A DNA stretch of 64,000 nt from Roseovarius salincola (GCF_026891095.1 NZ_JAPTNL010000004.1:155393-219392), one strand, 5' to 3'. Shown: positions 46,997-56,609, counted from the stretch's first letter. The notes: generated from the letters alone by a model not told the origin. Numbers and translations: made by a program.

Positions 46997-47073
46997 GACC
47001 CGCCCGGTATTGTGCATCCCGCCACAGATAACTGTGCATGGACAAGCGGCGGGCGCGGGCCTAACCCTCTTTC

Positions 47074-48291
47074 ATGACCGATTTGCCAGCGTCGCGCTTT
47101 CTGGATCGCGCGACCCCGCCCCATATCGTCACCCTGATCCTTCTCGCGGGCATTTCGGCCCTGTCGCTGAATATTTTCCTGCCCAGCCTTCCGGGGATGA
47201 CAGAGTATTTCGACACCGAATACCGGCTCATGCAGCTGTCGGTGGCGCTGTATCTGGCGGTCAATGCGGCACTGCAGATCCTGATGGGGCCGATTTCCGA
47301 CCGGCTCGGTCGCCGCCCGGTGATCCTTGGGGGTATGGCGATCTTCCTGCTGGCGACCCTGGGCTGCCTGCTCTCGACCAATGCCCTCATGTTCCTGACC
47401 TTCCGCATGGCGCAGGCCACCATCGTGGTCGCCATGGTGCTGAGCCGCGCCATCGTGCGCGACATGGTCCCGCAGGATCAGGCCGCCTCGATGATCGGCT
47501 ATGTGACGATGGGCATGACCGTGGTGCCGATGCTCGGCCCGGCCCTTGGCGGCGTGCTCGACGAGCTGTTCGGCTGGAAGGCGAATTTCTGGGCGCTGTT
47601 CATTCTGGGCGCGCTGGTCACATGGCTGAGCTGGCGCGATCTGGGCGAAACCGCCCCGCGCTCGGGCCAGACACTGCGCCAGCAGATCGCCGATTACCCC
47701 GAATTGCTGACCTCACAACGTTACTGGGGCTATGCGCTGGCCTCGGCGCTCTCGTCGGGGTCGTTCTTCGCCTATCTGGGCGGCGCGCCCTTCGTGGGCG
47801 ACCGGGTATTCGGGCTGGCGCCGGGGGAACTCGGCCTCTATTTCGGCGCACCCGCGGTGGGCTACTTGCTGGGCAATTTCGCCTCGGGCCGCTTCTCAGT
47901 GCGCATCGGGGTCAATCGCATGGTGCTCTGGGGCACGCTGTTCAACGCCGTCGGGATCGCGCTGAACCTCGCGGTTTTCTATGCCGGCCATGGCAGCCCG
48001 GTCAGCTTCTTCGGGCTGATGGTCCTGATGGGGCTGGGCAATGGCATGGTGATCCCCAACGCCACCGCCGGGGCGCTTTCGGTGCGCCCGCATCTGGCGG
48101 GCACCGCCAGCGGGCTGGCCGGGGCGCTGATGATCGGCGGCGGCGCGGCGCTTTCGGCGCTGGCGGGGGCGCTTCTGACACCGGGCTCGGGCGCGTTCCC
48201 GCTCCTCTGGATCATGCTCAGCACCGGGATCATGGCGATCGCCGCGATCCTCTTCGTGATGTGGCGCGAAACCCGGATCATCCTGCCCTGA
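47074..48291 (+). CDS. Bcr/CflA-family MFS drug efflux transporter
   Basis: A 405-residue major facilitator with twelve transmembrane helices. Bcr/CflA features: LPSLPGMTEYFDTEYRLMQLSVALYLAVNAALQILMGPISDRLGRRPVILGG with motif A between helices 2 and 3, and RAIVRDMVPQDQAASMIGYVTMGMTVVPMLGPALGG (motif C-type antiporter). It exports small drugs with proton exchange in known members. It occupies the divergent position opposite pccB. Confidence 0.9.
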   Translation: MTDLPASRFLDRATPPHIVTLILLAGISALSLNIFLPSLPGMTEYFDTEYRLMQLSVALYLAVNAALQILMGPISDRLGRRPVILGGMAIFLLATLGCLLSTNALMFLTFRMAQATIVVAMVLSRAIVRDMVPQDQAASMIGYVTMGMTVVPMLGPALGGVLDELFGWKANFWALFILGALVTWLSWRDLGETAPRSGQTLRQQIADYPELLTSQRYWGYALASALSSGSFFAYLGGAPFVGDRVFGLAPGELGLYFGAPAVGYLLGNFASGRFSVRIGVNRMVLWGTLFNAVGIALNLAVFYAGHGSPVSFFGLMVLMGLGNGMVIPNATAGALSVRPHLAGTASGLAGALMIGGGAALSALAGALLTPGSGAFPLLWIMLSTGIMAIAAILFVMWRETRIILP

Positions 48292-48297
48292 CCGGCG

Positions 48298-48891
48298 TCA
48301 CCCCGCCAACAGCTTGGCGGCGATCGCCCACATGGTCAGCCCCACCACCAGGTCCAGCACCCGCCAGCTTGCCGGGCGGCGAAACAGCGGCGCCAGCAGG
48401 CGCGCGCCATAGCCCAGCGTGAAGAAAAACGTGAAGCTGGCCGCCACCGCGCCCGCACCGAAACCCAGCCTGTCGTCATATTGCGTGCTGATCGACCCCA
48501 GCAAAACCACCGTATCCAGATAGACATGCGGATTGAGCCAGGTCAGCGCCAGACAGGTCAGCACCGCCCGCGCAAGGCTCGCCGTGCCCTCGCCCGCCTC
48601 CAGAGCCTCGCCGCCGCGCCATGCCGACCACAGGTTACGCGCCCCGTACCAGACCAGGAACGCCGCGCCACCATAGCGCATCACCGTTTCCAGCCCCGGC
48701 ACCATGCGCGCCAGCGCGCCGAACCCGGCCACGCCGGCGGCCACCAGAATCGCATCCGAGATCGCACAGACCAGCACCACCGGCAGGACATGCTCGCGCC
48801 TCAGCCCCTGTCGCAACACGAACGCATTCTGCGCCCCGATCGCCAGGATCAACGAGATCCCCAGCGCAAACCCCGCCCCGATCGCATGCAT
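48298..48891 (-). CDS. LysE/ArgO-family amino acid exporter
   Basis: A 197-residue membrane protein with six transmembrane helices. It starts MHAIGAGFALGISLILAIGAQNAFVLRQGL, where GAQNAFVLRQG is the LysE/ArgO hallmark, and contains LTWLNPHVYLDTVVLLGSIS, also diagnostic. It exports lysine and/or arginine. The start at 48891 has AGGAGA nine bases upstream. No ArgP/LysG regulator gene is adjacent. Convergent with the MFS gene, 6 bases apart. Confidence 0.92.
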   Translation of the reverse strand: MHAIGAGFALGISLILAIGAQNAFVLRQGLRREHVLPVVLVCAISDAILVAAGVAGFGALARMVPGLETVMRYGGAAFLVWYGARNLWSAWRGGEALEAGEGTASLARAVLTCLALTWLNPHVYLDTVVLLGSISTQYDDRLGFGAGAVAASFTFFFTLGYGARLLAPLFRRPASWRVLDLVVGLTMWAIAAKLLAG

Positions 48892-49158
48892 GAACCGATT
48901 TCTCCTGACAAAACACCGCGCCATGCAGGCCACAAGCCCGGCGCCGATGCAAGCCGGTTCCGCCTTTTCGACAGGCCGCACGACAAGGCCGCGCGCCTGC
49001 GCGGCGCGTGTCGACCCACATCCCCCCGACAATCCTCGCGCGGTCCTGCCATCCCTCCACGCTGCGAAATGCAGGAAAACAATCTATGGTTGCTCGCCCC
49101 TTTAAATGTCGCTTAGTCTGTGAAGATGAGATCGGGGTCTTCGTGAAGGAAGGTCAAA

Positions 49159-50046
49159 ATGAGCCGTAAGCTTGCATATGAATCCGAGGTTCTTCAAACG
49201 ATCCACGAAAAAGCCAACACCGAGAAGAACGAGTGTTTTTTCGTGGGATTTCTTGAAGGCGTGCTGGCCAACAACCGGATAGACGAAACCGAACTTGAAC
49301 CGCTTCTTGCAGAGTGTGAAGCCATCTGTCGGCAGGTTCGGGACGCAGACGCGCTTGAAATCATTGCAGAGGCATCGGCAGGCCATCACGACACATCAAG
49401 GGAACTGCTGGATCTCCTAGCGCAGATCGCCGAGATCAGGAGCCAGAGCATCGACCCTGCCTGCACTCGATCGTCGGCGAACCGCCTGCTCGGTTTCTGC
49501 GCCGGGGTGAACTGTGACAGCATCATCACAGGGGCCGAAGCCCGCGTTCTAAATGATCGGATAAATGCCGGACATGATCTGGATGATGATCCCCGCGTCG
49601 CATCATTGCGCCGCGTTCTGCTCGACGCTCTCGAGGATGACATCATCGACCCAACCGAGTCGTCCGAGATCAGCGAACTCATCACGAGTCTGGTCGGCGA
49701 CAGCTATGCCGATACCGGCATCGCAAGCAGCGAAACGCTTCCGGTAATTCAGGACCTCGACCAGATCACGGAAGAGATGATCGCCGATAGCATGATCGTC
49801 CTGACAGGGGCCTTTGCCTTCGGTACGCGAAGCGAAGTCTCCGAAGTGCTCGAATCCTATGGGGCTATCGTCCAAAGAACCCCGACCCGCGAGACGGATG
49901 TCGTGGTGATCGGAACCGTTGGGTCTGCACATTACACCCACAAGCATCACGGCGGAAAACTCGCCAAGGCTCTCAAGATGCGGGCGGACGGGCCTGCCCC
50001 GAGAATTTATCTCGAAGCCCAACTCCGGGCGTTCCTGTCGCGGTAA
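49159..50046 (+). CDS. Triple TerB-like helical repeats fused to a BRCT domain
   Basis: A 295-residue soluble protein. Three acidic helix-loop-helix units share the pattern F-x-x-G-V-x-x-(D/N)-x-x-I-x-x-x-E-x-x-x-L: FLEGVLANNRIDETELEPLL (about residue 31), FCAGVNCDSIITGAEARVLN (about 112) and VLLDALEDDIIDPTESSEIS (about 151), resembling TerB modules. The C-terminus (MIVLTGAFAFGTRSEVSEVLESYGA ... TDVVVIGT) is a BRCT domain, usually a phosphopeptide or DNA-end binder in repair proteins. AGGAAGG precedes the ATG. Base composition looks AT-richer than its neighbours, suggesting transfer. The family is not one I can name. Confidence 0.75.
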   Translation: MSRKLAYESEVLQTIHEKANTEKNECFFVGFLEGVLANNRIDETELEPLLAECEAICRQVRDADALEIIAEASAGHHDTSRELLDLLAQIAEIRSQSIDPACTRSSANRLLGFCAGVNCDSIITGAEARVLNDRINAGHDLDDDPRVASLRRVLLDALEDDIIDPTESSEISELITSLVGDSYADTGIASSETLPVIQDLDQITEEMIADSMIVLTGAFAFGTRSEVSEVLESYGAIVQRTPTRETDVVVIGTVGSAHYTHKHHGGKLAKALKMRADGPAPRIYLEAQLRAFLSR

Positions 50047-50098
50047 TCAACGCGAGAAGGCCAAGATGGGGAGTCTCCCCCTCCGCGTCCGCTCGCGC

Positions 50099-50144
50099 GC
50101 GGCCATCGGCTGGCCGCTGCCTGTCGGGCATCGCCCGGATAGGC
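50099..50144 (+). terminator. Two hairpins downstream of the BRCT gene
   Basis: GCGGCCA-TCGGC-TGGCCGC (50099-50117) and a second stem GCCT..CGGGC/GCCCG..AGGC (50119-50144) follow the stop at 50046 by about 50 bases. No U-tract; possible terminator region. Confidence 0.35.
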
Positions 50145-50249
50145 ACCAATTCTGATCCGCACGCCATCCTGCACCGTATCGTTCGCGTGACCAGTGCAGA
50201 ATGTGCGTGACCCGTTTGAATTGAATATTTGTCAGGGAGACATAACAAC

Positions 50250-50756
50250 ATGCAACGCCGCAGCCTTCTCAAAGCCGCCATTTTCACCGCCGCAGCGGGC
50301 GCGCTGTCCGCCTGTGCCCATACCGAGGCGCCGCGGGATATCGTCGACATCGCCGCGTCGAACCCCGAGTTTTCGACCCTCGTGACGGCCGTTCAGGCCG
50401 CAGGGCTTGTTGATACGCTCAAGAGCGACGGCCCCTTCACCGTCTTCGCCCCCACCAACGCCGCCTTTGCGGCCCTGCCCGACGGCACGCTCGACACGCT
50501 TCTCGAGCCCGAAAACAAGGACAAGCTCGCCCAGATCCTGACCTATCACGTCGTCCCCGGCGCGGTCACATCGGACCAGTTGGCCGGCCAGCGCATGAAT
50601 GTCGCCACCGTCGAGGGCAGCAATGTGCATATCGACGCGCGCGGCGGCAAATACGGGCCGGGCGTGCGTGTGAACGACGCCAACGTGACCAGCGCCGATA
50701 TCATGGCATCGAACGGCGTGATCCACGTCATCGACAAGGTGCTGCTGCCCGAGTGA
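50250..50756 (+). CDS. Fasciclin-domain lipoprotein
   Basis: A 168-residue exported protein: signal [22 protein letters not shown] with a lipobox Cys and a twin-Arg start (QRRSLL), then one fasciclin (FAS1) domain with the H1 block [15 protein letters not shown], the YHVV motif (LTYHVVPG) and the C-terminal [15 protein letters not shown]1 proteins act in adhesion or at the cell surface. AGGGAGA precedes the ATG. A bidirectional terminator lies 63 bases after the stop. Confidence 0.9.
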   Translation: MQRRSLLKAAIFTAAAGALSACAHTEAPRDIVDIAASNPEFSTLVTAVQAAGLVDTLKSDGPFTVFAPTNAAFAALPDGTLDTLLEPENKDKLAQILTYHVVPGAVTSDQLAGQRMNVATVEGSNVHIDARGGKYGPGVRVNDANVTSADIMASNGVIHVIDKVLLPE

Positions 50757-50818
50757 GCGCAAGCCACCGGGGCCGAAGCCGCGCAAGCCCCCCTTGCGCG
50801 CATCCCCCGGAAACAACG

Positions 50819-50844
50819 AACGGCGCCCCGCAGGGCGCCGTTTT
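50819..50844. terminator. Bidirectional rho-independent terminator
   Basis: AACGGCGCCC, loop CGCA, GGGCGCCGTT followed by TT: a perfect 10-bp stem between the convergent fasciclin and yebC genes, with short U-runs in the stem ends on both strands. Confidence 0.82.
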
Positions 50845-50866
50845 CGCGTGGCGGGGGCTGGCAGGC

Positions 50867-51616
50867 CTATTCGGCGGCCAGTTGCTCCATCACCTCGTCG
50901 GAAGCCTCGAAATTGGTGGTGACGCGCTGCACGTCGTCATCGTCTTCCAGCGCCTCGACCAGCCGCATGAGCTTTTGCATGCCTTCAAGGTCCATCTCGG
51001 TCGTGGTCGCGGGTTTCCATACCAGCTTGGTGGATTCGCTTTCCCCCAGCTCGGCCTCCAGCGCCGTCGAGACATCATTGAGATCGGTATCCGCGCACCA
51101 GATGATATGGCCGTCCTCGCTGGATTCGACATCCTCCGCGCCCGCCTCGATCGCCGCCATCATCACCGAATCCGCATCCCCCGCTTCCGCCGGATAGCTG
51201 ATCTCGCCCTTGCGCTCGAACATGAAGCCGACGCTGCCGGTCTCGCCCAGATTGCCGCCATGCTTGCCGAAGGTCGAGCGCACGTTGCTGGCGGTGCGGT
51301 TGCGGTTGTCGGTCATCGCCTCGACGATCACCGCCACGCCGCTGGGGCCATAGCCCTCATAGCGGATTTCCTCGTAATCCTCGCTGTCACCGGCCTGCGA
51401 TTTCTTGATGGCGCGGTCGATCACGTCCTTGGGCACCGAACTGGACTTGGCCTCCTTCACCGCCATGCGCAGGCGGGGGTTCTTTTCCGGGTCCGGGTCG
51501 CCCATCTTGGCGGCGACGGTTATCTCTTTGGAAAGCTTCGAGAAAAGCTTGGATCGCGCGGCGTCCTGGCGCCCCTTGCGATGCTGGATATTTGCCCATT
51601 TGGAATGGCCGGCCAT
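50867..51616 (-). CDS. yebC: YebC/PmpR-family protein
   Basis: A complete 249-residue YebC-family protein starting [32 protein letters not shown], the family hallmark, with [18 protein letters not shown] in the middle. Members have been described as transcription regulators (PmpR) and, more recently, as translation factors that relieve ribosome stalling at proline stretches. CGGAGG precedes the ATG. In many Alphaproteobacteria yebC lies next to ruvC; here it does not. Confidence 0.95.
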   Translation of the reverse strand: MAGHSKWANIQHRKGRQDAARSKLFSKLSKEITVAAKMGDPDPEKNPRLRMAVKEAKSSSVPKDVIDRAIKKSQAGDSEDYEEIRYEGYGPSGVAVIVEAMTDNRNRTASNVRSTFGKHGGNLGETGSVGFMFERKGEISYPAEAGDADSVMMAAIEAGAEDVESSEDGHIIWCADTDLNDVSTALEAELGESESTKLVWKPATTTEMDLEGMQKLMRLVEALEDDDDVQRVTTNFEASDEVMEQLAAE

Positions 51617-51740
51617 GCGTGCCTCCGATCATTTTATCGCGGAATCTGGCCTGATATAGGGCACCCTTGGGGGCCATCGCAAGCCGGTTGCACCCCGGCG
51701 CGCGATGGGATTGGCTATGGCGACCCAGAGGGAGCGCGCC

Positions 51741-53522
51741 ATGACCACCGACCAGATCATTCTCCTCGGCCTTTTCGCGGGGCTTTTCGCGATGCTGATC
51801 TGGGGGCGCTACCGCTATGATCTGGTGGCGTTCTCGGCGCTTCTTCTGGGGGTGGTGCTGGGGGTGGTGCCCTATGACACGGCGTTCACCGGCTTTGGCC
51901 ACCCGGCCACGATCATCGTGGCGCTGGTGCTGGTGGTGTCGGCGGGGCTGGTCAATGCGGGGGTGGTGCAGATGATCACCCGCAAGGTGGTGGATGGCGG
52001 GCGCTCGCTGCACACGCATATCGCGATCATGGGCGGCGTCGGTGCCGTGCTGTCGGGCTTCATCAACAACGTCGCCGCACTGGCGCTCCTGATGCCGGTC
52101 GACGTCCAGTCGGCCCGCAAGGCCAAGCGCGCGCCCGGCCTCAGCCTGATGCCGCTCAGCTTCGCCACCATCCTTGGCGGCATGGTCACGCTGATCGGCA
52201 CGCCGCCCAATATCATCATCGCCTCGATCCGCGAGGACCAGCTGGGGCAATCCTTCGCGATGTTCGATTTCGCCCCGGTCGGCGCGGTCGCCGCCATTGC
52301 GGGCATGGCGTTCATCACGCTGATCGGCTGGCGGCTCATTCCCGACCGCGCCGCCACCTCGGACCCCGTCGACGCCCTGCAGGAAACGTCGGCCTTCCTT
52401 GCCGAACTGTCGGTCCCCGAGGACAGCGATGCCGTCGACCAGCGGCTCGCCGATCTGGACGAGGCCGCCAACAGCGCCGATGTGACGATCCTGGGCCTGA
52501 TCCGCGACGGAAACCGCCGCTATGGCAGCTCGCGCAGCACCAAGCTCAAACCCGAGGATATTCTCGTTCTCGAGGCCCGGCCCGAGGCGCTCGACGATTT
52601 CCGCGCGGCGCTCGGGCTGGCCTATACCGATGCCGACGGGCGCGAGCGCATCGAGGACGAAACCGACGGGCTGTCCCTGACCGAAGCGGTGGTGCCGCGC
52701 GATGCGCGCATCGCCGACACCTCGGCGCAGGCGGTCGGGCTGCACTGGCGCCAGCGCTCGGTGATCGTGGGGATCTCACGCCAGGGGCGGCGCATCAAAA
52801 GCAACCTGCGCCGTGCCAAGATCATGGCGGGCGATATCCTGCTTCTGCTCACCCCCGCCGATTCCGGGCCGCAGGTGATCCGCTGGCTGGGCTGCCTGCC
52901 TCTGGCCGAACGCGGCCTGTCGGTCACCCGGCAGAAAAAGGCCTGGCTGGCCATCGGCCTTTTCGCGCTTGCCGTGGCCGCCGCCACCGCGCAGCTTGTC
53001 CCGCTTCCCATCGGCCTTGGCGCCGTGGTCGTGGGCTACGTTCTGAGCGGCATCATCCCGATGCGCGATCTCTATGACGAAATCGAATGGTCGGTGGTGG
53101 TGCTTCTGGGCTCGCTCATTCCACTGGGCGCGGCGCTCAACAGCAGCGGCGGCACGGAACTGCTCGCCTCGCAGCTTGTCGGGCTGGCGGGCGACCTGCC
53201 CGCCTGGGCCATCCTCGCGATCCTGATGGCGGTGACGATGACGCTGTCGGATGTGCTCAACAACACCGCCACGGCGATCGTCGCCGCCCCCGTCGGGATC
53301 GAGATCGCCAACCGGCTCGACGCCGCGCCCGACGCCTTCCTGATGGCCGTGGCGGTGGGGGCCTCATCGGCGTTTCTCACCCCCATCGGGCACAAGAACA
53401 ACACGCTCATCCTGGGGCCGGGCGGCTATCGCTTTTCGGATTACTGGCGCATGGGACTGCCGCTCGAGATCATCGTGATCGCGGTCTCGGTGCCCACGAT
53501 CATGCTGGTCTGGCCGCTTTAG
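51741..53522 (+). CDS. SLC13-family anion transporter with two RCK_C (TrkA-C) domains
   Basis: A 593-residue membrane protein: N-terminal transmembrane half ending near residue 205 with SLMPLSFATILGGMVTLIGTPPNIIIA (SLC13 signature), two soluble TrkA-C type domains (about residues 210-385; for example VVPRDARIADTSAQAVGLHWRQRSVIVGISRQGRRI), then the C-terminal half with GASSAFLTPIGHKNNTLILGPGGYRFSDYWRMG. Substrates in this group include sulfate and carboxylates. GAGGGAG precedes the ATG at 51741. A second, related protein lies 1.2 kb away on the other strand. Confidence 0.9.
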   Translation: MTTDQIILLGLFAGLFAMLIWGRYRYDLVAFSALLLGVVLGVVPYDTAFTGFGHPATIIVALVLVVSAGLVNAGVVQMITRKVVDGGRSLHTHIAIMGGVGAVLSGFINNVAALALLMPVDVQSARKAKRAPGLSLMPLSFATILGGMVTLIGTPPNIIIASIREDQLGQSFAMFDFAPVGAVAAIAGMAFITLIGWRLIPDRAATSDPVDALQETSAFLAELSVPEDSDAVDQRLADLDEAANSADVTILGLIRDGNRRYGSSRSTKLKPEDILVLEARPEALDDFRAALGLAYTDADGRERIEDETDGLSLTEAVVPRDARIADTSAQAVGLHWRQRSVIVGISRQGRRIKSNLRRAKIMAGDILLLLTPADSGPQVIRWLGCLPLAERGLSVTRQKKAWLAIGLFALAVAAATAQLVPLPIGLGAVVVGYVLSGIIPMRDLYDEIEWSVVVLLGSLIPLGAALNSSGGTELLASQLVGLAGDLPAWAILAILMAVTMTLSDVLNNTATAIVAAPVGIEIANRLDAAPDAFLMAVAVGASSAFLTPIGHKNNTLILGPGGYRFSDYWRMGLPLEIIVIAVSVPTIMLVWPL

Positions 53523-53634
53523 GCGCGGCGTCCTGGCGGGGCCTGCCCCGCAGGGGGCCGGCAACGGGCCATGTTTCTTCGATCCGCCCGGATTGTGCCA
53601 AAGCCGTGCCGCAATCACGCATTACCAAGGTTGC

Positions 53635-53838
53635 ATGAGTGACTTTATCTATCTCCTGGCGTGTATCGCCGCAATCCTCGCCGTTGTTCAGCTTGTGCGC
53701 TTCACGCGGCGGCTGATCCACCGCTCGGCCGCCATTGTGAACGCCAGCCTCGAAGCGGGCCTCATCAGCAGCGGGTTCATCGCGAACGCCGCCTATCTGG
53801 TGCTGTTTGTCCTGATTTTCCGTATCTGCCTTGTCTGA
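53635..53838 (+). CDS. Small two-helix membrane protein
   Basis: A 67-residue protein with two hydrophobic helices (FIYLLACIAAILAVVQLV and FIANAAYLVLFVLIFRICLV) around a basic loop RFTRRLIHRSAAIV. It ends 10 bases before the XpaC-like gene and is probably co-transcribed with it. AAGG precedes the ATG at 53635. No family recognised. Confidence 0.62.
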   Translation: MSDFIYLLACIAAILAVVQLVRFTRRLIHRSAAIVNASLEAGLISSGFIANAAYLVLFVLIFRICLV

Positions 53839-53848
53839 GGGGGCGCCA

Positions 53849-54685
53849 ATGCTGTTCCAGAAAACCGAGTTTCCCTTCAGCCTTCCCAAGAACCCGCGGA
53901 ACCTGAAATCCGCGCAGTTCCTGGGTTTCGCGACCCTGCCGCTCCTGTCCGCCACCCTCTTCGGTGTCGCCATGTCGGTGGTCGAGGGGCTTTTCCTGAT
54001 GCTGCTCTTCGGCACGTCGATCTGGACACTGACACTGGGGCTGCGCGCCGAACAGGCCTATGACGCGGCGACCATCGCCCGCAAGCCCAAGCTGCCGCTC
54101 AAGCTCGGGGCGGCGGCGCTGATGGGGCTGGCCGTGGGCACCACGGTCTTTTTCCGCCACGGTCTCACAACCGAGGCCGCGCTGGTGGGTCTTGTCGCCT
54201 CGGGGCTTTTCGTCGCCGCCTTCGGGCTCGACCCGCTGAAGAACAAGGGCGTGACCGGTCCCATGGCCGAAGAGGTGTTGCGCGTCAACGATACCCTTGA
54301 GAACGCCGCGACGGTGCTGAAGGAAATCGAAGCCCGCGTCGCCACCATCGGCGACACCGAGGTCAGCATCGGCTTCATGGGCTTGCGGCGCAGCGCCGAG
54401 CGCCTGTTCCGGGTTCTGCGCGAGGATCCCGAACGCCACCGCGATCTGCGCCGCCTGCTCGGCGTCTATCTGGACGCCGCACGCGACGCCACCGAACGTT
54501 TCGCCATCCTGCACGGCGCTCTCGCGGACGCCGAAGCCAAGGCGCGTTACCTCGGCATGCTGGACCGGCTGCGGGACCAGTTCGAAACCCGCACCCGGAA
54601 ATACCTGAACGACGGGAAATCGAAACTGGATGTGGAAATCGACGTGCTCCAGAGCCGGCTGAGAACCGAGTCCCGCCGTCCCTGA
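53849..54685 (+). CDS. XpaC-like (BCIP phosphate hydrolysis) membrane protein
   Basis: A 278-residue protein with four hydrophobic helices in the first 135 residues (for example FATLPLLSATLFGVAMSVVEGLFLMLLFGTSI) and a long helical cytoplasmic domain rich in Arg and Glu. This matches the 5-bromo-4-chloroindolyl phosphate hydrolysis (XpaC) family. Its usual partner, the TelA toxic-anion-resistance gene, is absent here. Function is poorly defined. A GGGGG run serves as the ribosome binding site. Confidence 0.72.
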   Translation: MLFQKTEFPFSLPKNPRNLKSAQFLGFATLPLLSATLFGVAMSVVEGLFLMLLFGTSIWTLTLGLRAEQAYDAATIARKPKLPLKLGAAALMGLAVGTTVFFRHGLTTEAALVGLVASGLFVAAFGLDPLKNKGVTGPMAEEVLRVNDTLENAATVLKEIEARVATIGDTEVSIGFMGLRRSAERLFRVLREDPERHRDLRRLLGVYLDAARDATERFAILHGALADAEAKARYLGMLDRLRDQFETRTRKYLNDGKSKLDVEIDVLQSRLRTESRRP

Positions 54686-54713
54686 CGCGCGGCGGGCATC
54701 GCGCAGCGACGGA

Positions 54714-56492
54714 TCACAGTGGCCAGAACAGCGGAATAAGTGCGCTTGAAAGCAGCGCGATACTCAGGTTGAGCGGGACACCCACCCGCATGAAATCGGT
54801 GAACCTGTAACCCCCCGGCCCATAGACCAGCGTGTTGGTCTGATAGCCGATGGGCGTCGCAAAGGCACAGCTTGCCGCGATCATCACCGCGATCACAAGC
54901 GGGCGCGGGTCGACCCCCATCGCCTGACCCAGCCCGATGGCGATCGGCGTCACCACCACCGCCACCGCGTTGTTGCTGACCATCTCGGTCAGCGTGGTGG
55001 TCAGCAGGAACACCGCCAGCACGACCAGGAAAGGCGGCAACCCGACCAGCCCCGGCATCACCGCATCGACGATCAGCGCAACGGCGCCAGTATGATCCAG
55101 CGCCGCGCCGATCGCCAGCATCCCGAAGATCAGCGCCAGCAACCGGCCATCCACAAAGGAAAACGCCTCGTCCGCATCGATGCAGCGCGTCAGCAGCACC
55201 ACCGCCACCGCGATCACCGCCAGCGGCAGGATCGGCGCGATCCCAAGACCCGCCAGCACCACGACCCCGAGCAGGGCCGCCACCGCCACCGGCGCATGGC
55301 CACGCCGGAACGCCCGCGCCGACGGTTTGGTGACATCCACCAGATCCATCTCGCGCGAAAGGCGCTGGATGTCCTCGGGCGCGCCCTCCAAAAGCAGCGT
55401 GTCGCCGACCCGCACCACCAGATCATCCAATTGCCGCCCGATGTTCTGACTGCGCCGGTGCACCGCCAGCGGGTAGACGCCATAGCGCCGCCGCAGGCGC
55501 AGCGCGCCCAGCGTGCGCCCGACCATCTTGCAGCCCGGCGTGATCAGCACCTCCACCGTGGTGGTCTCGACCGCCGACACCTGGTCCACGCGCTTGAGGC
55601 TCTTGTCGCGTTGCAGGCTCAGCAATTCGGTCATCTGCGTGCGCAGCACCACCCGGTCGCCAACCTGCAACTCGACCCCCTTGAGGTCGCGCCGCAGCGA
55701 CTGGTCGCCCCGGATCACGTCGATCAGGCGCACGCCCTCGCGCCTGAACAGCTGCACGCCATTCACCTCGCGCCCGATCAGGTTGCTGTCGGGCGGGATC
55801 ACGGCCTCGGTGAAGAACTTCATCTTCGAACGGTCCGACAGCATCGTCGCCATGCTGTCGCGGTCCGGCAGCAGCATCGGGGCGAAGATCGTCAGAAACA
55901 GCAGCCCCCACAGCACCACAATCGCGGCCATCGGCGTGACCTCGAAAATGCCAAAGGGCGTCATTCCGGCGCTGCGCGCCACACCATCCACAAGAAGGTT
56001 GGTCGATGTCCCCACCAATGTCAGCGTGCCCCCCATGATCGCCGCATAGCTGAGCGGGATCAGCAGCTTGCTGGCGGTCTGGTTCAAGGTTTTGGAAAGC
56101 TGCACGAAAACCGGGATCATCACCACCACGACCGGGGTGTTGTTCATGATCGCCGAGGCCAGCACCACCGCCCCCATCAAGACCGCGATCGCCATGCGCG
56201 GGCTGGTCCGTGCCAGCCGGTCGGCAAACCCCGTCAACAGGTCCAGCGCCCCGGTGCGCACCAGCGCCCCCATGACGATGAACATCGCCGCGATCGTCCA
56301 GGGCGCCGGGTTCGCCAGCACCTGAAGCGCCGTTTCATAGGGCACCAGCCCCAGCGTCAGCATGACCGCCGCGCCGCCAAGCGCGACCACTTCGGGCGGA
56401 TAGATCTCGCGCACGAAAAAGGCGAACATCACCGCCATCACGACCAGCGCGCTGATACCCTGGCCCGTCTGGGACATCGCTAGAAAATCCAT
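54714..56492 (-). CDS. Second SLC13-family transporter with two RCK_C domains
   Basis: A 592-residue paralogue of the transporter at 51741: transmembrane half with LLIPLSYAAIMGGTLTLVGTSTNLLVDG, two TrkA-C-like domains (about residues 205-385, DSNLIGREVNGVQLFRREGVRLIDVIRG and TPGCKMVGRTLGALRLRRRYGVYPLAV), and the C-terminal half with AASCAFATPIGYQTNTLVYGPGGYRFTDFMRVG. The SLC13 motif has TSTN instead of TPPN, so substrate may differ. ATG 56492 is used; a GTG three codons upstream is possible. Confidence 0.9.
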   Translation of the reverse strand: MDFLAMSQTGQGISALVVMAVMFAFFVREIYPPEVVALGGAAVMLTLGLVPYETALQVLANPAPWTIAAMFIVMGALVRTGALDLLTGFADRLARTSPRMAIAVLMGAVVLASAIMNNTPVVVVMIPVFVQLSKTLNQTASKLLIPLSYAAIMGGTLTLVGTSTNLLVDGVARSAGMTPFGIFEVTPMAAIVVLWGLLFLTIFAPMLLPDRDSMATMLSDRSKMKFFTEAVIPPDSNLIGREVNGVQLFRREGVRLIDVIRGDQSLRRDLKGVELQVGDRVVLRTQMTELLSLQRDKSLKRVDQVSAVETTTVEVLITPGCKMVGRTLGALRLRRRYGVYPLAVHRRSQNIGRQLDDLVVRVGDTLLLEGAPEDIQRLSREMDLVDVTKPSARAFRRGHAPVAVAALLGVVVLAGLGIAPILPLAVIAVAVVLLTRCIDADEAFSFVDGRLLALIFGMLAIGAALDHTGAVALIVDAVMPGLVGLPPFLVVLAVFLLTTTLTEMVSNNAVAVVVTPIAIGLGQAMGVDPRPLVIAVMIAASCAFATPIGYQTNTLVYGPGGYRFTDFMRVGVPLNLSIALLSSALIPLFWPL

Positions 56493-56585
56493 CGCTACCA
56501 CCCGCTACCCGCGCCGTTCAGGGCGTCATCGCACACCGTCTCATGATCCCGCATGGCGCCAACAGGAGCAAGAGGCATCCGGCGT

Positions 56586-56609
56586 CGCACCCTTCTGCGC
56601 ACCCTTCTG
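56586..56609. repeat. Two tandem 12-bp repeats
   Basis: CGCACCCTTCTG occurs twice in direct succession in the 150-base gap between ymdB and the SLC13 gene, followed by a partial third copy (CGCATC). Function unknown. Confidence 0.75.
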
